Source: Mucilaginibacter sabulilitoris (GTDB lineage: Bacteria; Bacteroidota; Bacteroidia; Sphingobacteriales; Sphingobacteriaceae). From it: a stretch of DNA of 64,000 nucleotides. This document shows, piece after piece, positions 24,096-32,249 of the stretch. The stretch is taken from assembly GCF_034262375.1 (NCBI RefSeq), contig NZ_CP139558.1:5766001-5830000 (forward strand), given 5' to 3'. How positions within the stretch are numbered: the first letter of the stretch is position 1; each line of letters begins with the position of its first letter. A program made the translations under genes and the position numbers. The notes under the pieces were generated by a model. The model worked only from the letters and a program-made list of their open reading frames with translations. It was not told the DNA's origin and ran no database searches.

Positions 24096-25118
24096 ATGAA
24101 TGAGCATCTTGACCCCGGAGCAGAACGCTTAAGTAATACCGAACGTGATATTGAAAGAGTATTGCGTCCGCAGCAATTTGAGGATTTTACCGGTCAGCAT
24201 AAAATATTAGCCAACTTAAAAGTATTTGTACAGGCTGCCCGCCAGCGTGGCGAGGCACTTGATCATGTTTTACTGCACGGCCCACCGGGTTTGGGTAAAA
24301 CCACCCTGTCGCACATTATAGCCAACGAAATGAGCGTTGGTATCAAGATCACTTCAGGTCCGGTGCTTGACAAACCCGGTGATCTTGCGGGCCTGCTCAC
24401 TAACCTGGAAACCGGCGACATCCTGTTTATTGATGAAATACACCGCCTTAGCCCATTAGTTGAAGAGTACCTGTATTCGGCGATGGAGGATTTTAAAATT
24501 GATATTATGCTGGAGAGCGGCCCAAATGCGCGCTCCGTTCAAATATCGCTTAACCCTTTTACCCTTGTGGGTGCTACTACCCGCTCGGGCTTACTTACCG
24601 CTCCTTTAAGGGCCAGGTTTGGTATCAATTCCAGACTCGAGTATTACGATGCAAAGCTGCTTACTACTATTGTATTACGCTCGGCTGCCATCCTCAAAAC
24701 ACCTATTACCGACGAAGGTGCTTACGAAATTGCCCGCCGCAGCCGGGGTACCCCGCGTATTGCTAATGCCCTGTTACGCCGCACACGCGATTTTGCACAG
24801 ATTAAAGGCGACGGCAATATTGACACCGCTATAGCACAATACGCGCTAAATGCGCTAAATGTAGATGAGCACGGCCTTGATGAAATGGACAATAAAATAT
24901 TACTCACCATTATTGACAAGTTTAAAGGCGGCCCGGTAGGTTTAAAAACCATTGCCACCGCTGTAGGCGAAGATGAAGGCACTATTGAAGAAGTATACGA
25001 ACCATTTTTAATTCAGGAAGGTTTTTTAATGCGTACCACCCGCGGCCGTGAAGCTACCGAAAGTGCCTATAAACATCTCGGTAAGATAAAACTGGGCGGT
25101 AATCCTTCCCTATTCTAA
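24096..25118 (+). CDS. ruvB: Holliday junction branch migration helicase RuvB
   Basis: 340 residues, full length. Walker A GPPGLGKT at 62-69, Walker B DEIH at 113-116, then sensor I VGATTRSG and RARFG, and a C-terminal winged-helix domain (GFLMRTTRGREATESAYKHLG). RuvB hexamers drive branch migration of Holliday junctions together with RuvA. ruvA and ruvC are not in this window, as is common in Bacteroidota where the ruv genes are scattered. Confidence 0.98.
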   Translation: MNEHLDPGAERLSNTERDIERVLRPQQFEDFTGQHKILANLKVFVQAARQRGEALDHVLLHGPPGLGKTTLSHIIANEMSVGIKITSGPVLDKPGDLAGLLTNLETGDILFIDEIHRLSPLVEEYLYSAMEDFKIDIMLESGPNARSVQISLNPFTLVGATTRSGLLTAPLRARFGINSRLEYYDAKLLTTIVLRSAAILKTPITDEGAYEIARRSRGTPRIANALLRRTRDFAQIKGDGNIDTAIAQYALNALNVDEHGLDEMDNKILLTIIDKFKGGPVGLKTIATAVGEDEGTIEEVYEPFLIQEGFLMRTTRGREATESAYKHLGKIKLGGNPSLF

Positions 25119-25143
25119 AACCAATAAAACTACCATACCGAAC

Positions 25144-26319
25144 ATGAAAACAAAACTAAAAAACGGCTTCAGCTACCAATGCAAAATGCTTTTAGCTATA
25201 CTTGCATTTGCCAGTTTGCATTTAACAAATGCCAATGCACAAACTACCCCCACCGATTCATTGGCAAAAGTAAAAGCCGATAGCCTTGCAGCACGCAGGT
25301 TAGCAACCGGAACCAAAGTGGGCATAGCCGGGTTAAACCATGACCATATACATCTTATTTTAAACGAATACCGCCACGGCAACGTAAACATTGTTGGCAT
25401 TGCCGAACCCGACAAAAAACTATGGCAAAAGTTTGGTAAGGCATATAACCTGCCCGACTCGTTATTTTTTGAAGATCTGAAAACTATGTGCCAAAAACGT
25501 AAACCAACCATTGTATTAGGTTATAACGCGGTTGGTAAACATATTGACATCGTAGAAACCTGTGCACCAATGGGTATATCAGTAATGGTTGAAAAACCAC
25601 TGGCGGCTACGCTTGAGCAGGCCAAACGAATGGAATTCCTTGCTTTAAAATATTATATAAACCTGCTAACCAATTACGAAACTACCTGGTACTCATCGGT
25701 TCAAAGTGCATATAATACTGTAAAAACCGACAGTATTGGAGTTATCCGTAAAATGGTATTCCATGATGGTCATCAGGGGCCGCGTGAAATTGGCTGCAGC
25801 GAAGACTTTTTAAGCTGGTTAACCGATCCCGAACTTAACGGAGCCGGCGCGCTGAATGATTTCGGCTGCTATGGCGCCGACATGATGACCTGGTTGATGC
25901 AGGGACAAAGACCTATTGCGGTAACTGCTGTAGCCCGCCATTACAAACCATCAGTATATCCAAAGGTAGAAGATGATGCTACAATCATTGTGGAATATCC
26001 AAATGCAACCGGAATGATCGAAGCCTCATGGAACTGGCCTTTCAGCATTAAGGATATGGAGATATTTGGTGCAAAGGGTTACATCCACACCTTTGATAGT
26101 GATAGCCTGCAGATAAGAATAAACAATAATACAAGGGAATTTAAGGCACCTCCTTTGGTATCACCTGCCAATGCCCCGGTACCTTATTTCACAGCTGCTC
26201 TTAAAAACCCAATGAGATCGCGTAATGACCGTTCGTCACTAAAATATAATATGATAGTGATGCAAATACTGGATGCTGCAAAAAGATCAATTAAGGAAGG
26301 TAAAAGAATAGTTTTGTAA
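25144..26319 (+). CDS. Secreted Gfo/Idh/MocA family oxidoreductase
   Basis: 391 residues. An N-terminal signal peptide (about residues 13-33, ending ANAQ) precedes a Rossmann fold starting KVGIAGLNHDHIHL, in which GxxG-type glycines bind NAD(P). VEKPLAATLEQAKRME and GAGALNDFGCYG are family signatures, with the conserved Lys of EKP. Family members oxidise sugars or other hydroxyl compounds; export to the periplasm is common in Bacteroidota. It starts 25 bases after ruvB, perhaps in the same transcript. The substrate is unknown. Confidence 0.85.
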   Translation: MKTKLKNGFSYQCKMLLAILAFASLHLTNANAQTTPTDSLAKVKADSLAARRLATGTKVGIAGLNHDHIHLILNEYRHGNVNIVGIAEPDKKLWQKFGKAYNLPDSLFFEDLKTMCQKRKPTIVLGYNAVGKHIDIVETCAPMGISVMVEKPLAATLEQAKRMEFLALKYYINLLTNYETTWYSSVQSAYNTVKTDSIGVIRKMVFHDGHQGPREIGCSEDFLSWLTDPELNGAGALNDFGCYGADMMTWLMQGQRPIAVTAVARHYKPSVYPKVEDDATIIVEYPNATGMIEASWNWPFSIKDMEIFGAKGYIHTFDSDSLQIRINNNTREFKAPPLVSPANAPVPYFTAALKNPMRSRNDRSSLKYNMIVMQILDAAKRSIKEGKRIVL

Positions 26320-26408
26320 TGCGGGATAAATATTTTATTTATATAATTGTGAAACCTGCGCATTTATTATCCTAATTTCGCCGTTCAATAAAAAATCATT
26401 GTTATAAT

Positions 26409-27308
26409 ATGTTCAAACAATCTTTTGTGTGGTTAACCGTGTGCGCTTTGAGCACAATTTCATGCCAGTCTAAACCTGCCGATAAAACAGCCACTGCAGT
26501 GGCAACAAGTACCGGAACACCTGCAGCCGCAGCAGCAACAACAAGCGGCAAAATTGATAACGCGGCTGTTATGGCCCGCAAGCAGGTTCCCGTTGTTTGT
26601 TATCACCAGATACGCGACTGGAAACCAACCGACTCAAAAGGTGCTAAAGATTATATTGTGCAAATTGCCGCTTTTAAAGAACATATTAAAATGCTGGCCG
26701 ATAGTGGTTACCATACTATACTGCCCGATCAGCTATATGCTTACCTTACAACCGGTGCTCCGTTGCCAAAAAAACCTATCATGCTTACGTTTGATGATAC
26801 AGATCTTGATCAGTTTACCATTGCTAACCCTACTTTAAAAAAATATGGTTTTAAAGCTGTGTATTTTGTGATGACGGTATCATTGGGCCGCCCGCATTAT
26901 ATGACGGCTGATATGGTTAAACAACTATCAGACGAGGGAAACGTAATTGGCAGCCACACCTGGGATCATCACCGGGTTGATAAATACTCACACAACGCTG
27001 AACTGAAGATAATAGGAAAGAACGGCAAAGTAACTACCCGTCCGGTTGATGATTGGGTTACACAGATAGACAAGCCTACTAAGAAACTGGAAGAGATCAC
27101 CGGTAAAAAAATTGATTATTTTGCCTATCCTTTTGGCATCTGGAAAAAACCGGTTTTACCTGAATTTCAAAAAAAGGGATTCAAAATAGCTTTCCAACTG
27201 GCCGACAAACGTGACCCTGACTATCCTTTAATGACTGTGAGAAGGATATTGGATAGCGGTTACTGGAGCACCAAAACATTCAGCAACAGCGTACGGAATA
27301 GTTTTTAA
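26409..27308 (+). CDS. Polysaccharide deacetylase family lipoprotein
   Basis: 299 residues. A signal peptide ends in a relaxed lipobox with Cys19 (STISC), followed by an Ala/Thr-rich linker. The NodB-type domain contains the metal and catalytic motifs LTFDDTDLDQF (two Asp), SHTWDHHRVD (His-x-x-x-His) and FAYPFGIW (motif 3). It removes N- or O-acetyl groups from polysaccharide, possibly peptidoglycan or chitin-like substrates; specificity is not deducible. TAATTTCG at 26373-26380 is a possible minus-7 box. A strong terminator follows. Confidence 0.88.
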   Translation: MFKQSFVWLTVCALSTISCQSKPADKTATAVATSTGTPAAAAATTSGKIDNAAVMARKQVPVVCYHQIRDWKPTDSKGAKDYIVQIAAFKEHIKMLADSGYHTILPDQLYAYLTTGAPLPKKPIMLTFDDTDLDQFTIANPTLKKYGFKAVYFVMTVSLGRPHYMTADMVKQLSDEGNVIGSHTWDHHRVDKYSHNAELKIIGKNGKVTTRPVDDWVTQIDKPTKKLEEITGKKIDYFAYPFGIWKKPVLPEFQKKGFKIAFQLADKRDPDYPLMTVRRILDSGYWSTKTFSNSVRNSF

Positions 27309-27326
27309 TTCCGAAAATAGTAACAT

Positions 27327-27360
27327 AAAAAAGCCTTTCTTTAAAAAGAAAGGCTTTTTT
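27327..27360. terminator. Strong bidirectional terminator
   Basis: 16-bp perfect stem (27327-27342 with 27345-27360) with a two-base gap, an A tract before it and a T tract after it. It lies between the deacetylase gene and the convergent gene ending at 27,394. Confidence 0.9.
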
Positions 27361-27393
27361 TCGAATAAGCATTTATATTTCTTTATAATAGAA

Positions 27394-27585
27394 TCATAAA
27401 TTTTCACCTGCAGGGCCTTGCTCCATATTTGATGATGCCTGCTGTTTTTGTTCATCTTCACCAGGTTTTAATTTGGCTTGTTTAGCCAACAGCGTGTCTT
27501 CCCCGGTATTTTCTCCTAATTCATCGTTATGCAGGTCAGAATCATCATTATTCATCACTGCCTTATTTTTTCCTATAGTTTCCAT
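27394..27585 (-). CDS. Small acidic hypothetical protein, 63 residues
   Basis: A hydrophilic protein rich in Asp, Glu, Gln and Asn with no hydrophobic core (for example NNDDSDLHNDELGENTGED), so probably disordered. The start at 27585 is 16 bases after the stop of the SpoIIAA-like gene, suggesting one operon. The open frame is short and the composition is low-complexity, so reality as a protein is moderately likely only. Confidence 0.4.
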   Translation of the reverse strand: METIGKNKAVMNNDDSDLHNDELGENTGEDTLLAKQAKLKPGEDEQKQQASSNMEQGPAGENL

Positions 27586-27601
27586 GATGTATGAAGGTTA
27601 A

Positions 27602-27967
27602 TTATTTCTCTGCTACCCATTTCACCGCTTCGTCCAGCTCCTCAAGCGGATACCCCCTGTATTTACCCGGGAGAATATATTTAAACAGGTGACTAAATTC
27701 TCTGATGCCTTTTTGATCGGTCACTATAGCCAGTTTGTTCCATCTCAAAAAGTATTTCAGGCCAATCTCAACATTTCCGCACCAAGCACCTGCTGTAAAA
27801 TTCTGTATATTGGTTTCTAAAACTAATAGCAGGTTAATCCGTCCGTTTTTCTTCACCTGTTCATTAAGTAAAGGCAGCAATGCCTTTGTATAATCTTTAA
27901 TTGTTACGTCACCAACCGCGTGCATACCTAACACATGCGAGGGCAAATAATTCATGTGTTCAAGCAT
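27602..27967 (-). CDS. SpoIIAA-like STAS domain protein
   Basis: 121 residues with a SpoIIAA-like (STAS/SEC14-like) layout. An N-terminal strand (HVLGMHAVGDVTIKDY) is followed by helices and strands (RINLLLVLETNIQNF, NKLAIVTDQKGIREFSHLFKYILPGKYRGY) and a C-terminal helix (LEELDEAVKWV). The Arg- and Gly-bearing PGKYRGY segment and terminal helix match this family, whose members bind small ligands or membranes; the function is unknown. The next gene downstream (27,394-27,585) is likely co-transcribed. Confidence 0.78.
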   Translation of the reverse strand: MLEHMNYLPSHVLGMHAVGDVTIKDYTKALLPLLNEQVKKNGRINLLLVLETNIQNFTAGAWCGNVEIGLKYFLRWNKLAIVTDQKGIREFSHLFKYILPGKYRGYPLEELDEAVKWVAEK

Positions 27968-28073
27968 AGTGAATATTTAAGAAAACAATACAAAAACTAC
28001 ACCATTAATTAAATCAGGAGTATTTTTTTATAAAAAAAGCATAGCGCTTCCATCATCGCTTTAAACCTGCCGG

Positions 28074-28103
28074 TTTTACGAATTTTATTTTGTAGTATCT
28101 TTG
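28074..28103 (+). promoter_or_regulatory. Putative queG promoter
   Basis: TATCTTTG at 28096-28103 matches the TAnnTTTG box. TTTT at 28074-28077 stands 18 bases upstream as a one-mismatch minus-33 element. The start codon follows 8 bases after the box, giving an almost leaderless transcript. Confidence 0.55.
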
Positions 28104-28111
28104 CAGCAATA

Positions 28112-29041
28112 ATGCTAAACAGGACAACATACAGCCGGTTGATTAAAAGCGAAGCCCAAAAGCTTGGCTTTCTGTTTTGTGGCATTTCCAAAGCCAATTT
28201 TTTAGAGGAAGAAGCGCCAAGCCTGGAAGCATGGTTAAAAAAAAACATGCACGGCGAGATGCAGTATATGGAAAACCATTTTGATAAACGCCTTGACCCA
28301 CGCTTACTGGTTGACGGGGCAAAATCGGTTATATCATTGGGCGTTAATTACTATACTGATAGTGGTCAGGATGATCCAGCTGCGCCCAAGATATCAAAAT
28401 ATGCCTATGGTATGGATTACCATACTGTTATAAAAGATAAACTGAGGCAGCTTTTACAAATCATCAACGAAAAAATTGGCGAAGTTGGCGGTCGTGTGTT
28501 TGTTGATTCGGCACCTGTACTGGATAAGGCCTGGGCCAGGAAGGCCGGAATGGGTTGGATAGGTAAAAACTCCAACCTGCTCAATAAAAAAGCCGGCTCG
28601 TTCTTTTTCCTGGCCGAACTGATCATTGATCTGGAACTGGAGTATGATATAGCCCCAACAGCCGACCATTGCGGTACCTGTACCAGCTGTATTGACGCCT
28701 GCCCTACCGATGCCATCGTTGGGCCTTATGTGGTTGATGGCAGCCGTTGCATATCATACCTTACCATTGAGCTCAAAAACGAAATACCACAGGAATTTAA
28801 GGGCAAAATGGATAACTGGATGTTTGGTTGCGACGTTTGCCAGGATGTATGCCCCTGGAATCGTTTTTCGGTATTAAATACAGAGCCGGCCTTTACTCCA
28901 CATCCAGAGTTGCTTACCCTGAAAGCTTCTGACTGGCAGGAAATTACACAGGATGTTTTTCAGAAAGTATTCAAAAACTCCGCTGTGAAACGTACCAAAT
29001 TTTCAGGGCTAAAACGCAATATTGAATTTTTGCGAAAATAG
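28112..29041 (+). CDS. queG: Epoxyqueuosine reductase QueG
   Basis: 309 residues. It has two [4Fe-4S]-binding clusters, CGTCTSCIDACP and CDVCQDVCP, and the cobalamin-domain signature VFVDSAPVLDKAWARKAG. QueG performs the last step of queuosine synthesis, reducing epoxyqueuosine to queuosine in tRNAs with GUN anticodons. The substrate is made downstream of Tgt, whose gene lies at 61,134-62,264. The start at ATG 28112 gives the usual MLNRTTYSRLIKSEAQKLG beginning. Confidence 0.95.
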   Translation: MLNRTTYSRLIKSEAQKLGFLFCGISKANFLEEEAPSLEAWLKKNMHGEMQYMENHFDKRLDPRLLVDGAKSVISLGVNYYTDSGQDDPAAPKISKYAYGMDYHTVIKDKLRQLLQIINEKIGEVGGRVFVDSAPVLDKAWARKAGMGWIGKNSNLLNKKAGSFFFLAELIIDLELEYDIAPTADHCGTCTSCIDACPTDAIVGPYVVDGSRCISYLTIELKNEIPQEFKGKMDNWMFGCDVCQDVCPWNRFSVLNTEPAFTPHPELLTLKASDWQEITQDVFQKVFKNSAVKRTKFSGLKRNIEFLRK

Positions 29042-29056
29042 TTTTGAGTTTTAGTA

Positions 29057-29098
29057 ATGAGTTTTGAGTATAATAGCGATCTATCACTCAAAACTCAT
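29057..29098. repeat. Inverted repeat between convergent genes
   Basis: 29057-29069 pairs perfectly with 29086-29098 (13 bp, words ATGAGTTTTGAGT and ACTCAAAACTCAT). The pairing continues outward with mismatches. It lies between the convergent queG and exonuclease genes and could act as a two-way terminator. The same word recurs at 54,575-54,690. Confidence 0.75.
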
Positions 29099-29111
29099 CA
29101 CTCACTACTTC

Positions 29112-30140
29112 TTATCCCTTTTTAAACTTCAAAGCCAGTTGTTGCAGCATTTCATCATTAACGGGCTTTGCCGGCTCGTCTTTTTTATAAGGCTTATTTT
29201 GATATGACTGGGTTTTGGTATGATCGGGCTTGTGAAATTCCTTTTTTGGATAATCAGCTTTTGGCGCATCCGCTTTGGGGGCCTGCTCGGCGGGTTTGGG
29301 TTGTGCGGCAGCTTTAGCCTGGCGTTCGGCCGCTTTTTTAGCATTCCACCTGGTATATATTTCTTCAAGCTTTCGTTTGGTATACAGCGGAAAATCGCCC
29401 TGCATCATCCAGGAGTAATAGCTTGGCTCAACGTTAAACACATCTTCTACACGTTTGCCTTTGTGTTTGCCAAAATTAATCAGCTCCTCACCCTGCTCAT
29501 TATAAACCATGCGACCGGCAAAATCAACCGGATTGCTTAAGTTGGTGAATTTGTGCAACGCTTCAACCTCGCCAACAACCGGAATGGTACGGTTACCCTT
29601 TTTATCTTCCCATTCCATGTTTTCATAGCGTTCTATCTGCGCAAGCAAAACTTCCATGGTAGCGCGGGTATCAGCCTCGGCCGAATGCGCGTTTTCAATT
29701 GTTTTGGCACAATAAAACTGATAGGCAGCCTTTAAGGTACGCTGCTCCATCTGGTGAAAGATATTCTGCACGTCTACAAAATGACGATTATCAAGCGTAA
29801 ATGATACGCCGGCACGCAAAAACGCCTCCATCAACATTGGTATATCAAACTTATTGGAGTTATAACCCGCCAGGTCACTTTCGCCAATAAATTCGGCTAT
29901 CGCATTTCCTAAATCTTTAAACGGCTGTTCATCTTTAATGTGCTCGTCGTAAATACCATGTACCAACGACGATTCTAAAGGAATAGGCATACCCGGATTA
30001 ATACGCCAGGTTTTTACTTCCTCGCTCCCGTCAGGATGAAGTTTAATAACAGATATTTCAACTATACGGTCGGCACCTATATTGGTACCTGTGGTTTCAA
30101 GGTCGAAAAAAGCCAGCGGGCGTTTTAAATTTAATTTCAT
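29112..30140 (-). CDS. DnaQ-like 3'-5' exonuclease domain protein
   Basis: 342 residues. The DEDDh exonuclease domain occupies about residues 8-175, with Asp13 and Glu15 in FFDLETTG, GYNSNKFDIPML (second Asp) and HSAEADTRATMEV (His and last Asp). A DNA-pol-III-epsilon-like domain is followed by a Pro/Ala/Lys-rich tail (about residues 275-330) with no clear fold. It would remove nucleotides from DNA 3' ends in replication proofreading or repair. The replicative role is not certain because epsilon subunits in Bacteroidota vary. Confidence 0.88.
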   Translation of the reverse strand: MKLNLKRPLAFFDLETTGTNIGADRIVEISVIKLHPDGSEEVKTWRINPGMPIPLESSLVHGIYDEHIKDEQPFKDLGNAIAEFIGESDLAGYNSNKFDIPMLMEAFLRAGVSFTLDNRHFVDVQNIFHQMEQRTLKAAYQFYCAKTIENAHSAEADTRATMEVLLAQIERYENMEWEDKKGNRTIPVVGEVEALHKFTNLSNPVDFAGRMVYNEQGEELINFGKHKGKRVEDVFNVEPSYYSWMMQGDFPLYTKRKLEEIYTRWNAKKAAERQAKAAAQPKPAEQAPKADAPKADYPKKEFHKPDHTKTQSYQNKPYKKDEPAKPVNDEMLQQLALKFKKG

Positions 30141-30275
30141 TTTAAAAGAATCAATTGTAGACAGGACAAAGGTCGCAAATGTCCTAAAAAGAATTAGCAG
30201 AATAAATTTTTTAATTTATTTAATATTTCTGTTTTATATTTAATTTAACACCACCTTAATTTATCACGATTATTC

Positions 30276-32249
30276 ATGAAGAAACTATTGCTTATCGCTC
30301 TAATATCAGTTGGTATTCAGAACTTTACAAAAGCTCAGGACTTTCAGGGCGGTTATGTGCAGGAAGAAGTAGAGATGCAAAAATATAACAAAGACACCTC
30401 CGCTCACGCCGTATTTTTAAATGAGTTTGGCAATTCGAGAATTGATATAACAAACGAAGACCACATCAGGCTGATATACGACTACCACGCCAAAATAAAA
30501 ATATTCGATAATAAAGGCTTTGCCAATGGTACTATTGAAATACCCATTCATAACGGCGATGATGTTGCCGAAGAAGTTACAGACATTTCCGGAACCACTT
30601 ATTACAAGGATGATAATGGCCTCACTCAAAAAATAGACCTTGATCCTAAAAAGGTATTTAAAGTTAAAGATTATAAGTATGGCAGCACGGTAAAGTTTGC
30701 TCTGCCAGGTTTACGTAATGGCTGCGTTATTGAGTTCAGGTACAAACTTACCTCTCCGTATTGGGACAGCTTTCGCAAGTGGGAATTTCAGGACAATATA
30801 CCCAAGGTATATTCTCAGTATGAAGCGCATATACCTGGTTTCTGGACATTTAACGCCTCATTACGGGGTGTTTTAAAACTATCAAAAACAAATTCGGAGA
30901 TTGAACGGGAATGCTTTACATCGCATGGATCAAAAAGCGATTGTTCGCACCTGGTTTACGCCATGAAAGATATACCGGCTTTTGTGGAAGAAGACTACAT
31001 GACCTCGCCGAAGAATTTTTTATCGGCCATATACTTTGAGCTTGTTGAGTTTACAAACCCCTATACCGGTGTTAAAACTGTGGTGACCAAAGAATGGAAG
31101 GATATTGATCGCCAGCTTAAAATAGCCAACGAATTTGGGTCGCAGCTTAAACGGAAGGATTTGATGAAAGAGCGCTTAGCGTCGGTAATAGCCGGTAAAA
31201 CCGATGAGCTTGATAAAACCAAAGCTATTTATGCCTATCTCCAAAAATGGTATAAATGGAACGATTATATAGGGATATATAGTTCAGACGGTATTAAAAA
31301 GGCTATGGACGCCCATACAGGCAGCGTAGGCGATATTAATCTTACCCTGGTTACCGCGCTGAATGCCGCAGGTATAAACTCCGAGGCCGTGGTATTATCA
31401 ACCCGCGACCATGGTAATATAAATACCTTGTACCCTGTATTAAGCGATTTTAATTATGTGATAGCTAAAGCTAACATTGGAGACAAAACCTATCTGCTTG
31501 ATGCTACCGACCCCTTGTTGCCATTTGGTTTACTGCCGCTCAAATGTCTGAACGATAAGGGCCGGGTAATAAGTCTTGATAAGCCATCGTACTGGATTGA
31601 GTTAAATTCGATCCAGAAAAAGGCTAATACTACTTCGCTTAACCTTACACTGCTTGATAATGGCAAAATAAAAGGCACCATCAGCAATTATTATACCGGG
31701 TATGATGCTTATTTAAAACGCAAGGCTATTAAAAAATTCAACTCTGTTGATGAATATGTGGAAGACCTTGACGGAAAGCTGCCGAAACTGAAGATACTTA
31801 AGGCAGACATGTCCAATCTGGATAGCCTTAACCTGCCTTTAGGCGAAGTGTTTGAAGTTGAGATAGATGCTTTTGATAATATGAACCGTAGCCGCCTGGT
31901 ATTTAATCCTTTCTTGTGGGAAAAAATAACCAGCAACCCTTTTAAATTAAGCGAACGCGATTATCCTGTTGACTGGGGTATGGCGTCAGACAACCGGCTG
32001 GTGCTCAGCATGCACCTGCCATCGCAATACGCTATTGAAACAGCCCCTCAGGTAGTGGCATTTTCCATGCCTAATAACGGAGGGATGTTTATTACCAGCT
32101 TTGAAAATCAGGATAACGGGTTTACTTTTTCTAACATAACCAGGTTTGCCAAAGCCATTTATAACCCGGAAGAGTATCCTTATCTGAAAGAATTATACAA
32201 CAAAATTATCCTTACCGAAAAAACCGACATGGTTTTCAAGAAAAAATAA
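30276..32249 (+). CDS. DUF3857 / transglutaminase-like secreted protein with degenerate active site
   Basis: 657 residues with a signal peptide (residues 1-20, ending KAQ). The N-terminal DUF3857 beta domain is followed from about residue 295 by a transglutaminase-like domain. Where catalytic members have a Cys (GxC), this one reads GSVGDINL, with Val at the Cys position; the usual histidine (NH) is replaced in FNYVIA; the Asp in LLDATD remains. It is therefore probably a pseudoenzyme. Its stop overlaps the start of the next DUF3857 gene (TAATG), so both are co-translated. Confidence 0.82.
   Translation: MKKLLLIALISVGIQNFTKAQDFQGGYVQEEVEMQKYNKDTSAHAVFLNEFGNSRIDITNEDHIRLIYDYHAKIKIFDNKGFANGTIEIPIHNGDDVAEEVTDISGTTYYKDDNGLTQKIDLDPKKVFKVKDYKYGSTVKFALPGLRNGCVIEFRYKLTSPYWDSFRKWEFQDNIPKVYSQYEAHIPGFWTFNASLRGVLKLSKTNSEIERECFTSHGSKSDCSHLVYAMKDIPAFVEEDYMTSPKNFLSAIYFELVEFTNPYTGVKTVVTKEWKDIDRQLKIANEFGSQLKRKDLMKERLASVIAGKTDELDKTKAIYAYLQKWYKWNDYIGIYSSDGIKKAMDAHTGSVGDINLTLVTALNAAGINSEAVVLSTRDHGNINTLYPVLSDFNYVIAKANIGDKTYLLDATDPLLPFGLLPLKCLNDKGRVISLDKPSYWIELNSIQKKANTTSLNLTLLDNGKIKGTISNYYTGYDAYLKRKAIKKFNSVDEYVEDLDGKLPKLKILKADMSNLDSLNLPLGEVFEVEIDAFDNMNRSRLVFNPFLWEKITSNPFKLSERDYPVDWGMASDNRLVLSMHLPSQYAIETAPQVVAFSMPNNGGMFITSFENQDNGFTFSNITRFAKAIYNPEEYPYLKELYNKIILTEKTDMVFKKK

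Noticed and set aside
25144..26319. Gfo/Idh/MocA gene as part of a sugar-utilisation locus
   Set aside because: Neighbours are ruvB and a deacetylase; there is no transporter, regulator or glycosidase nearby to support a pathway.
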